Assembly: GCA_963770645.1 (NCBI GenBank)
Contig: CAVYQL010000003.1
Location: 1,488,001 to 1,552,000 of the forward strand
Direction of reading: 5' to 3'
Length of the DNA: 64,000 nt
Source: Bog-473 sp963770645
GTDB taxonomy: Bacteria; Actinomycetota; Acidimicrobiia; Acidimicrobiales; RAAP-2
The notes beneath the pieces were generated by a model that was given only the letters and a program-made list of their open reading frames with translations, did no database searches and was not told the origin of the DNA. Positions 1 to 6,420 of the stretch are shown here, piece after piece; positions within the stretch are counted from its first letter, which is position 1; every line of letters begins with the position of its first letter. A program made the position numbers and the translations under genes.

Positions 1-605
1 TTGAACCAGAAGATGGCCCGCCAGCTCGAGAACCCGACCAGCGCACCACCGATGACGGGCCCGAGCGCGAGCGCCAAGCCCGAGACCGCTGCCCAGATGC
101 CGAGGGCGTCGGCGCGCGTCGCGCGATCGGGGTAGACGTGCCGAATGATGGACAGCGTCCCGGGCTCACTGGCGGCTGCCCCAACGCCCATGATGACGCG
201 ACCGGCGATGAGCCAGTCCACGTTGCCCGCCAGCGCGGCCACGACCGAACCGGCGCAGAAGATGGCGACACCGGCGAGCATGATCCGCTTCCGACCGAGG
301 ATGTCGCCGAGCATCCCCGCCGCGAGCATGAAGCTGGCGAAGGTCAGGGCATAGCCGTTGACCACCCACTGCAGCGACGTGACGCCGGCATGCAGGTCGC
401 TCTGGACGTTGGCCAGGCCGACGCTGACGACGGTGTTGTCGAGAAAGGTGAGGAAGAGGACCGCGCACAGGGTGGCCAGAGCCAGTGCCTGTGCGGGCGA
501 CCCGAGGCCACCTTTCTTGATGTCGAAACCGGCCGGCGCCCCGTCGATCCCTGTGGCGACAGGGACGCCCTTGGCCCCTTCGGTCAGCAGGGCGGTCGCT
601 CCCAC
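1..605 (-). CDS. MFS drug/proton antiporter, DHA2-type, 3' part outside window
   Basis: Membrane exporter of the major facilitator superfamily, most like the 14-helix EmrB/QacA (DHA2) group. About 200 N-terminal residues are visible. After a short cytoplasmic leader comes helix 1 (LATLCAVLFLTFLDNTVVSV), then the loop 2-3 signature AGMLGDILGRKRIMLAG (motif A), then helices with GRVIMGVGAAASEPGTLS and LALGPVIGGALVG (motif C-like, typical of antiporters). The rest lies beyond position 1. The start is set at GTG 605 because an in-frame TGA lies about ten codons upstream; a GAGGG about 15 bases upstream is a weak ribosome site. Substrate cannot be told. The 195 bases to the next gene show no clear signal. 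Confidence 0.85.
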   Translation of the reverse strand, partial: MGATALLTEGAKGVPVATGIDGAPAGFDIKKGGLGSPAQALALATLCAVLFLTFLDNTVVSVGLANVQSDLHAGVTSLQWVVNGYALTFASFMLAAGMLGDILGRKRIMLAGVAIFCAGSVVAALAGNVDWLIAGRVIMGVGAAASEPGTLSIIRHVYPDRATRADALGIWAAVSGLALALGPVIGGALVGFSSWRAIFWF

Positions 606-799
606 CTGCGTCGGGCTGCAGCCCTCGCCACGTCACAGATCATGTCCATGAGTTTTGCCTACCCGCGGGCCGGGTACTAGAACCGCCACGGGGTACCGCC
701 CGAGGGCTGGTCAGCGGGATGCCCAGGCTCGTGCGGTCTACCCCTCGGACGTGCTCGATGGACTCGATGTTGCCCGGTTTGAGGCCTGGAGGACCGGTC

Positions 800-1330
800 A
801 TGGGCTTCGGTGCCGCGGATCCGGTTCACCACTCGATGAGCGACGATGCTGAAGGGCTCGACGCGTTCTTCGCTCTCGTCGACTACCCCTACTACGTCGT
901 AACGGTGCGGGCGCCCGACGACGACATGAGCGGCTGCCTGGCCGGATTCGTGACGCAGTGCAGCATCGACCCGCCCAACTTCTTGGTGTGCGTCTCGAAG
1001 GTGAACCACACCTTCGCGGTCGCTGAGCGCTCGGCGGGGATGGGGCTCCACCTTCTCGGGGCCGACCAGAGCGCAACGGCGCGCCTCTTCGGGGAGGAGA
1101 CGGGGGACGTCGTCGACAAGTTCGCGTCCGTCGACTGGCGGCTCGGCGCGACAGGTGCGCCCCTCCTGGTCGACGCTGCCGTCAGCATGGAGGGCCAGGT
1201 ACTGGGCCACTTCTCGGTGGGCGACCACGAAGCCTTCTTGGTGCGGGCAGTACGGGCGGTGGCCGGAGACCACGAAGGCCTCCTCACCTATCGCAGCGGG
1301 CCACCGCTCGTGTCCGGGCACCCGGCGTAA
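800..1330 (+). CDS. flavin reductase-like, FMN-binding protein
   Basis: Predicted FMN-binding split-barrel protein of the flavin reductase (NADH:FMN oxidoreductase) group, about 176 residues. The family pattern is visible: an early YYVVTVRAPDDDMSGCLAGF strand-loop that would hold the flavin phosphate, SIDPPNFLVCVSKVNHT, and a late HFSVGDHEAFLVRAV strand with the conserved G-D-H. Such proteins supply reduced flavin to a partner monooxygenase or reduce small substrates themselves; no partner gene lies next to it. Start chosen at ATG 800, seven bases after a GGAGG (788-792), rather than an upstream ATG at 719. It stands alone, convergent with the VOC gene that follows after 13 bases. Confidence 0.8.
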   Translation: MGFGAADPVHHSMSDDAEGLDAFFALVDYPYYVVTVRAPDDDMSGCLAGFVTQCSIDPPNFLVCVSKVNHTFAVAERSAGMGLHLLGADQSATARLFGEETGDVVDKFASVDWRLGATGAPLLVDAAVSMEGQVLGHFSVGDHEAFLVRAVRAVAGDHEGLLTYRSGPPLVSGHPA

Positions 1331-1343
1331 CGCAGCGGCGCCG

Positions 1344-1796
1344 TCACGAGGGAGGCGCTCCGGCGTCGAAGGCGAACGGCTGCACCAGGCTGATCATGTT
1401 GCCCGAGTCGTCGCGCAACGTCGCCTCGATCCCACAGGGACGTTCGGCGGGCTCGGACAAGAAGGTCACTCCCTTGGCCACGAGCTCTTCGTAGGTCCGG
1501 TGGCAGTCGTCGGTCTGCATGACCCCGATACCCATCGTGCCGCTGGCCACCAGGGCGCGCAGCTGCGCCGCGGCCTCGGGGGAACGACCCATGTCGCACG
1601 AGGACAAGATGATCTGGAGGTCGGGCTGATCCTTGGGCCCGACGGTGAGCCAGCGGAACCCGGCGCCGGCCCCCTCGAACTCCTCCCCCATGGAGATGTC
1701 GAAGCGCTCCTCGAAACCGAGCGTCTCGGTGTAGAAGGCCTTCGCAGAATCCTGGTCCAGCACGAAGATGCTGGTGTGGGACATCCGGCTGATCAT
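1344..1796 (-). CDS. VOC (glyoxalase/bleomycin-resistance fold) protein
   Basis: Small cytosolic protein of 150 residues with the two beta-alpha-beta-beta-beta modules of the vicinal oxygen chelate superfamily. It opens HTSIFVLDQDSAKAFYTETL, a typical VOC start (side chain pairing in the first strand, then 'AKAFYTETLGFE'), and ends with IEATLRDDSGNMISLVQP, where the D-x-x-G-N turn is conserved. Members range from glyoxalases to resistance proteins, so substrate is unknown. ATG 1796 has an AAGGAGG nine bases upstream. It follows the AraC-type gene on the same strand after 53 bases, so it is probably the target or partner of that regulator. Confidence 0.85.
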   Translation of the reverse strand: MISRMSHTSIFVLDQDSAKAFYTETLGFEERFDISMGEEFEGAGAGFRWLTVGPKDQPDLQIILSSCDMGRSPEAAAQLRALVASGTMGIGVMQTDDCHRTYEELVAKGVTFLSEPAERPCGIEATLRDDSGNMISLVQPFAFDAGAPPS

Positions 1797-1849
1797 GGCG
1801 TTGGGCCTCCTTCTCGACCCCCACTGCACGGTACGACGAAGTGCCGCGC

Positions 1850-2311
1850 TCAGGCTTCTCCGCGATTGCGCAATTGCGCGCCCGACGGTGCGCTTGCACG
1901 GTCGGCCGTCGCCTCCGGGCGGGGACGGCCCCAGTCCAGCAGGAAGCAACCCGGGATGGGGGGAACCCCGCCCCGGGCGGCCGCCGCGCGCTGGAAACTG
2001 CTGGGCGACATGCCGACCATCTCTGAGAACCGGGAGCTGAACGAGCCCAGGCTCGCGAAGCCGACCAGCATGCACACCTCGGTGACGGTCAGGTTGGCCG
2101 AGCGCAAGAGGTCCTTCGCACGCTCCACGCGCCGGCGGGTGAGGTAGTTCGCCGGGGTTTCCCCGAACGCGCCCTTGAAGGCCCGGGCGAAATGGAACTT
2201 GGAGAAACCGGCCTGCGCCGCGAGCCGGTCGAGGTCGATGGGCTCGGCGAAGTGAAGATCCATCAGGTCCCGCGCCGCCCGAAGGTGTGCGACCCGCTCG
2301 CTCGAGCTCAC
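1850..2311 (-). CDS. AraC family transcriptional regulator (HTH-only type)
   Basis: DNA-binding regulator of 153 residues. The first 110 are the two helix-turn-helix motifs of AraC/XylS: IDLDRLAAQAGFSKFHFARAF (first HTH) and LTVTEVCMLVGFASLGSFSS (second HTH), followed by the conserved FSEMVGMSPSSFQ. There is no N-terminal effector domain, so any sensing would lie in the 35-residue C-terminal tail or be absent. Start at GTG 2311 gives a protein beginning directly before helix 1; no strong ribosome site precedes it. It sits just upstream of the VOC gene, an arrangement common for small AraC/VOC pairs. Confidence 0.85.
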   Translation of the reverse strand: MSSSERVAHLRAARDLMDLHFAEPIDLDRLAAQAGFSKFHFARAFKGAFGETPANYLTRRRVERAKDLLRSANLTVTEVCMLVGFASLGSFSSRFSEMVGMSPSSFQRAAAARGGVPPIPGCFLLDWGRPRPEATADRASAPSGAQLRNRGEA

Positions 2312-2372
2312 CGTGGAGCACGGTACCGCCCCGGCGCGCGGGGGGACACACGCCCGGGCGGTGGCCCGGCGA

Positions 2373-3302
2373 TCAGGCGTGTGCCTCCCAGAAGTCCCGC
2401 AGCAAGGGGACGAGGTCGGCTGCCCGCTCGTCGGGCCAGAAAAGCATGGCGTCGGGGACGAGGGTGACTCGCTCGACGCCGGGGATCATGTGGGCCAGGC
2501 GATCGGCCCATGACGGCTCGAAGAAGATGTCGGCTGTCCCCCATGCCACCTGCGCCGGCGCGTGGAGGTCCGCCAGCAGCGGCTCGACAGCGACGAGCTC
2601 CGCTGCCGAAGAGGCGGTGAGGAAGCGCTCGAGGCCCGTGCCCTGGTCAGCGACGAACGGCCCGAGAAAGCTCGTCAGGAGCTCGTCGGGGAGTTCGTCG
2701 GGATGGGCGTAGCCCATGCCGAATCCGGCCTCGGAGCGGGCGAGCTCGTTGTCGGCCGCCATGGCTGCGACCATCGGTCCAAACTCGCCAGCCTCGGCCA
2801 AGGCGATGAAGGGCTTGAAGATCTCTGGTGGGAAGTTGTCGTGGACGTCGCAGTTGGTGAGTGTCAATGTGCGGATGCGCTCCGGGAAGCGGGCGGCGAA
2901 GACCTGCGACACCGCGCCCCCGGTGTCGTTGGCGACGACGTCGACCTGGCTCAGGCCCAGGCGCTCGCAGAGCTCATCGAGCATTTCGGCCAATCCATTG
3001 AGGGAGAGGTCCGGACCGGCACTGTCGCTTCCCTCCGATGCGGGCGACGCGCCGTGCGCCGGTAGATCCGGCGCGATGCAGCGGCGCACGTCGGCGACGT
3101 CCCAGATGACGTTGCGCCACAGGTCCGCGTTGACGAGCACGCCGTGCACGAAGAGCGCCGCCGGCGCGTCGTGGCCGCCGTTCCCGTCGCCGTGGTCGAT
3201 GTAGGCGATGTCGCCGCAACCGAGGCTGGCCACCTGGCGCGGCAGCACCGTCGCGACGTGGTGGATGGATGGTGTCGGGTCTGTGTTGGTGGTTGGGGTC
3301 AT
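2373..3302 (-). CDS. alpha/beta hydrolase with Asp-type nucleophile elbow and no catalytic His
   Basis: Alpha/beta-hydrolase fold protein of 309 residues. The oxyanion region FVHGVLVNADLW is present. The nucleophile elbow reads VVANDTGGAVSQ, so the usual Ser is replaced by Asp as in haloalkane dehalogenases and epoxide hydrolases. The C-terminal block that normally carries G-H-F-P reads TLVPDAMLFWPDERAA, with no His where the catalytic base should be. It may therefore be catalytically altered. A -10 TAGACT lies eight bases before ATG 3302, and a 19-bp palindrome fills the divergent gap to the tetR gene, so it is probably repressed by that TetR protein. Confidence 0.82.
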   Translation of the reverse strand: MTPTTNTDPTPSIHHVATVLPRQVASLGCGDIAYIDHGDGNGGHDAPAALFVHGVLVNADLWRNVIWDVADVRRCIAPDLPAHGASPASEGSDSAGPDLSLNGLAEMLDELCERLGLSQVDVVANDTGGAVSQVFAARFPERIRTLTLTNCDVHDNFPPEIFKPFIALAEAGEFGPMVAAMAADNELARSEAGFGMGYAHPDELPDELLTSFLGPFVADQGTGLERFLTASSAAELVAVEPLLADLHAPAQVAWGTADIFFEPSWADRLAHMIPGVERVTLVPDAMLFWPDERAADLVPLLRDFWEAHA

Positions 3303-3318
3303 GCCTCCGCAGTCTACA

Positions 3319-3337
3319 TACCAACTGTCTGTTTGTA
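3319..3337. promoter_or_regulatory. TetR operator palindrome
   Basis: Imperfect 19-bp inverted repeat TACCAACTG-T-CTGTTTGTA, seven of nine arm positions paired, centred on 3328. It lies in the 56-base gap between the divergent hydrolase and tetR genes, next to the -10 of the hydrolase (TAGACT, 3311-3316 on the minus strand) and 9 bases before the -10 of tetR (TAGGAT, 3347-3352). Its place and AT-rich content against GC-rich surroundings fit an operator controlling both genes. Confidence 0.65.
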
Positions 3338-3358
3338 AAGGGAGAGTAGGATCTCGCC

Positions 3359-3943
3359 GTGCCCACCCAGGCAGAACGCACCGAGGCCACCCGGGGCCGG
3401 CTCATCGCGACGGCCCGACGGCTGTTCGCACAGCATGGTTTCGCCGCCACCTCGACCGAGGAGATCCTCGGAGAGGCAAACGTGAGCCGCGGTGCCCTCT
3501 ACCATCACTTCGCGAGCAAGACCGACCTGTTCCAGGCCACGTTCGAAGTGGTGGAGGACGAGGTGACCGCGCGGGTGCTCCAAACCGCGACCGCCGGCGG
3601 GGAAACGGATCCGATCCGGATCCTCGAATTGGGCTTCGACGCGTTCTTGGACCAGTGCGTCAACCCCGAGGTGCAACGCATCGTGATGCTCGACGGTCCG
3701 ACCGTCCTCGGCTGGGACGCCTGGCACGAGATCGACGAGCGCTACGCGTTCGGCACCTTGAAGGCGGTGCTCAGCGTGGCGGCGGAGTCGGGTCGCATCG
3801 ACGAGTCCGCCGTCGAGCCGCTCTCGCACCTTCTCCTCGGCGCGGTCATGCAAGCCGGGATGGTGGTGGCACGGGCCGACGACCCGGCTGCGGCCAAGCA
3901 GGCGATGGCGGACTCGTTCGCGCGGCTGGTGTCGAGCCTCTAG
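3359..3943 (+). CDS. TetR/AcrR family transcriptional repressor
   Basis: Repressor of 194 residues. Residues 9-55 form the TetR DNA-binding domain (TRGRLIATARRLFAQHGFAA, then TSTEEILGEANVSRGALYHH and FASKTDLF). The rest is a helical ligand-binding and dimer domain with HLLLGAVMQAGMVVARADDP, as in TetR proteins with a C-terminal domain of the fatty-acid/xenobiotic-sensing kind. The GTG start is six bases after a -10 TAGGAT, so the mRNA is probably leaderless. It is divergent from the alpha/beta hydrolase, with a shared palindrome between them, which suggests that it controls itself and the hydrolase. Confidence 0.92.
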   Translation: MPTQAERTEATRGRLIATARRLFAQHGFAATSTEEILGEANVSRGALYHHFASKTDLFQATFEVVEDEVTARVLQTATAGGETDPIRILELGFDAFLDQCVNPEVQRIVMLDGPTVLGWDAWHEIDERYAFGTLKAVLSVAAESGRIDESAVEPLSHLLLGAVMQAGMVVARADDPAAAKQAMADSFARLVSSL

Positions 3944-4427
3944 CGCGCCCGCCCTGCGCGACCCAGTGGGGCAGACGCGCCGGGCGGCCCCGCCCGTCGA
4001 TGCACCCGTGCACGGTGACGGCGGTCGCTCTTACTTCGCCACCGACCGAAACCAGATAGGCAATCTGGAACGTCGTGCGCGTGATGGCACCGACTCGCAG
4101 CGCGACGTCGACCTCGTCGTCGAAGCGAAGCGGCCGGCGGTACTGCAGCGATACCTCGAGCACTGGGAACTCGCGGCCGGCCGCCTCGCTTGACTCACTC
4201 GACTCACGTGACTCACCCGGGGCGTCGGCATCGTCGCCGCTGCGCACCGCATCGTAGGGATGGCCGATCGAGCGCAGATACTCCACGCGCGCCTCTTCGA
4301 GGTACGGAAGGTAGGCGGCGTGGTGCACGACACCCATGGCGTCGGTCTCGGCGAAGCGAGTGCGCAGCCGGTGGCTGAACGCGTAGTCGGCCGGGTCGCG
4401 CGACGGCTGCAGGGACAGGCGAGCCAC
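3846..4427 (-). CDS. acyl-CoA thioesterase, 4HBT/YbgC hotdog family
   Basis: Single hotdog-fold thioesterase of about 193 residues. It carries the YbgC/4-hydroxybenzoyl-CoA thioesterase signature RFAETDAMGVVHHAAYLPYL, with the catalytic Asp of T-D-x-x-G-V-V-H, then EEARVEYLRSIG. It would cleave acyl-CoA thioesters in the cytosol. A Ser/Glu-rich insert (GESRESSESSE) separates strand 2 from the core. The last 45 residues, after RLPHWVAQGG, become Arg/Pro/Ser-rich and read 98 bases into the 3' end of tetR on the other strand; the true stop may have been lost. Start set at GTG 4427, ten bases after the stop of the upstream thioesterase gene, with which it forms an operon. Confidence 0.78.
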   Translation of the reverse strand: MARLSLQPSRDPADYAFSHRLRTRFAETDAMGVVHHAAYLPYLEEARVEYLRSIGHPYDAVRSGDDADAPGESRESSESSEAAGREFPVLEVSLQYRRPLRFDDEVDVALRVGAITRTTFQIAYLVSVGGEVRATAVTVHGCIDGRGRPARLPHWVAQGGRARGSTPAARTSPPSPAWPQPGRRPVPPPSRLA

Positions 4428-4437
4428 CCTTCGCCGG

Positions 4438-5226
4438 CTACTCCCCCATCGGGACGGTGCCGCCCGCAGCGGCCCCACCATCCGCGCCGTCGGCCTCGGT
4501 CCCGGTCTCGGCGCCGGGCTTCCGCAGCCCGGCCCCGAAGATGACGCGCCGCGAGTCGGCCATGCGCTGGACATCGTCCCTGTTGAAGATGGCGAACTCG
4601 CCGTCCGCTTCGACGGTGACGATGCCCCCTTGGACGATGCGGCCCTTGCTCAGGATCCGGCGCTCGGTCACCTCGGTCACCCATCCCTCGAAGACAGCCT
4701 CCACGTCGGTCAGGGTCGGACGCAGGTAGCGCAGCGCGAGGCGAACCGTGGGTCCGGTCGCTCCCTCGATGGCGTTGGCCGCGGTCAAGATGATGTCGAA
4801 GGCGGCGGCCAGGATGGCGCCGTGCACGCAGCCCGGCGCTCCCTCGTAGGTGACGTCGAAGACGGCGCGACCGAGCGCCTTGGGCGGTGCGAAATCGAGC
4901 ACCACAGGGACCGCGACCGGGTTGAAGGGACCGACGATGACGTCGTAGGGCATGGCGCTCCCGAGCGGAATCTGCTTCGCTGGCCCGTCCTCGTCGGGCG
5001 GAATGAAGCGCGGCAACGGGACCTCGGGCAGATGGGACTCGAGCTCATCGGCGACTGCGGCCAGTTGTGCGGTGAGGCGCACCGTCTCTTGTGGGGACGG
5101 CGCCGTGCTGACGGAGAGGCGGATGAGCCGGCGCAGCACGTCGGCCAGGTCGCGAGCCTCGGGCTCGCGACCCCGCAGGCCAGGGTGGTTCTCGAAGGAC
5201 GTCGGCCTCGGGTCTCGGCTGAGCAC
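4438..5226 (-). CDS. PaaI-type thioesterase superfamily protein
   Basis: Hotdog-fold protein of about 262 residues. An N-terminal helical part (residues 1-90) precedes the domain, which contains NPVAVPVVLDF and the PaaI-like active-site stretch YEGAPGCVHGAILAAAFDII (the conserved V-H-G-A/G-x-x-A-x-x-D), then RYLRPTLTDVEAVFEGWV. It ends with a Gly/Ala-rich tail. The reaction is acyl-CoA thioester hydrolysis; substrate unknown. It is co-transcribed with the 4HBT gene ten bases downstream, so two different thioesterases are made together. GTG 5226 was chosen as the first start that does not run into the divergent DUF3151 promoter; the exact start is uncertain. Confidence 0.75.
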   Translation of the reverse strand: MLSRDPRPTSFENHPGLRGREPEARDLADVLRRLIRLSVSTAPSPQETVRLTAQLAAVADELESHLPEVPLPRFIPPDEDGPAKQIPLGSAMPYDVIVGPFNPVAVPVVLDFAPPKALGRAVFDVTYEGAPGCVHGAILAAAFDIILTAANAIEGATGPTVRLALRYLRPTLTDVEAVFEGWVTEVTERRILSKGRIVQGGIVTVEADGEFAIFNRDDVQRMADSRRVIFGAGLRKPGAETGTEADGADGGAAAGGTVPMGE

Positions 5227-5328
5227 GGCGCGAACAGTACTGCCGGCTTCGTGGCCGCCGACACTTCGAACAGGCCGCACCCGCGGCGCCGACCGTTGCT
5301 CGATTGCGGGCACGAGGACGCCCCTAAC

Positions 5329-5778
5329 ATGAACCCGGTGAGCACCGAGCATTCAGTCCAGTTCACCTCCGGGACCCCAGAGACTGTCCTGGACCCGCTC
5401 GCACCGGAGTTGGCCGCCGCACTCGACGCCGCCCGGTCACTCCCGGCAGACCGCCGACGCGATGCGGTGGCCGCGGTGGCGGCCCGGGACCCCCGTTGCC
5501 TGCAGGCCTGGGCCGACCTGGCCGAGCTCGGCCGGGACCCGATCGAGCGCTACGCCTACGCCCGAGTGGGATATCACCGCGGCCTCGACACGCTGCGGGC
5601 GGCGGGGTGGCGCGGCTCGGGCTACGTGCGCTGGCGCCACGAGCCCAACCGAGGCTTCTTGCGCTCGCTCCACGCTTTAGAGCTGGCTGCGTCCGACATC
5701 GGCGAGACCGACGAGGAGCAACGCTGCGCGTTGTTCCTGCGCCAACTCGACCCCGAGTGGGGGACACACCGGGCCTGA
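5329..5778 (+). CDS. DUF3151 domain protein
   Basis: Protein of 149 residues matching the actinobacterial family DUF3151, which has no known biochemical role. It is recognised by RDPRCLQAWADLAELG, then AYARVGYHRGLDTLRAAGWR, then VRWRHEPNRGFLRSLHALEL and DEEQRCALFLRQLDP; the many Leu/Ala/Trp positions suggest a helical, TPR-like bundle. No signal peptide or membrane segment. ATG 5329 is preferred, with a downstream in-frame GTG at 5338 also possible. It is divergent from the thioesterase pair and 99 bases before the MarR gene. Confidence 0.82.
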   Translation: MNPVSTEHSVQFTSGTPETVLDPLAPELAAALDAARSLPADRRRDAVAAVAARDPRCLQAWADLAELGRDPIERYAYARVGYHRGLDTLRAAGWRGSGYVRWRHEPNRGFLRSLHALELAASDIGETDEEQRCALFLRQLDPEWGTHRA

Positions 5779-5858
5779 CCGCCCTGCGACCCCGGGTCGG
5801 TCCAGGAGTTCCCCTGGGCATCCGGGCGGATCGGCCCGAGGCAGCGGCCCCGGCACGT

Positions 5859-5875
5859 AGTTAGGGTGTCTAACT
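5859..5875. promoter_or_regulatory. MarR operator overlapping the -10 element
   Basis: Perfect inverted repeat AGTTAG-GGTGT-CTAACT. It covers a -10 element TAGGGT (5862-5867) and ends two bases before ATG 5878, so a bound dimer would block RNA polymerase at this autoregulated, possibly leaderless promoter. Size and spacing fit MarR-family operators. Confidence 0.7.
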
Positions 5876-5877
5876 GT

Positions 5878-6420
5878 ATGATGGTCGCAATGTCCGTGAC
5901 TTTGCCCCCGAAGACTGGCGCGCCTTCGAGCCGGAAGGTGGCGAGCACCACGTCGGCGAATCCCCCCGTCCTGGGGTCCTACGGCCGCGTGGCGGCGTGG
6001 CTGTCCAAGCGCGTCGAGGTGGCGCTCAACACCGTTGATCTCACGCTCCCCCAGTTCAGGGTGCTCGGGATCCTGGCCGAGGGCTCCTCGGCCGCCTCTG
6101 GCCTGGCCGACCGTCTCGCCGTGCGGCGCCCGTCGATCACCGCGCTGATCGACGGCCTGGAGGCCCGCGGGCTGGTCGTTCGCCGCCAGGAGGACGCAGA
6201 CCGCCGCCGGATCGCGCTACGCCTCACCGACGAGGGCGCGCGGATCCTGGCCGACGCCGACCGAGCCGTCGACGAGTACCTGGCCTCCATCGCTGCGTTC
6301 TTGCCGAGCAAGGACGAAGCCATGGCGCTGCGGTCCCTCGAGCTGTGGGGACGGGCCCTGGCCGCGTCGCGCGAGGGGCCGCACGCGGCGGACCGCGCGA
6401 AGGAGCGGCCCGGCCGATGA
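5878..6420 (+). CDS. MarR family transcriptional regulator
   Basis: Winged-helix regulator of 180 residues. The core runs from PQFRVLGILAEGSSAASGLA through RLAVRRPSITALIDGLEARG (recognition helix) to the wing VVRRQEDADRRRIALRLTDE, the D-x-R pattern of MarR wings. Three in-frame ATGs (5878, 5881, 5890) follow a -10 TAGGGT; 5878 fits a leaderless start. An inverted repeat lies across the -10. The stop codon overlaps the ATG of the first ABC exporter gene (ATGA), so regulator and exporter are translationally coupled, a common design for drug-inducible efflux. Confidence 0.92.
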   Translation: MMVAMSVTLPPKTGAPSSRKVASTTSANPPVLGSYGRVAAWLSKRVEVALNTVDLTLPQFRVLGILAEGSSAASGLADRLAVRRPSITALIDGLEARGLVVRRQEDADRRRIALRLTDEGARILADADRAVDEYLASIAAFLPSKDEAMALRSLELWGRALAASREGPHAADRAKERPGR

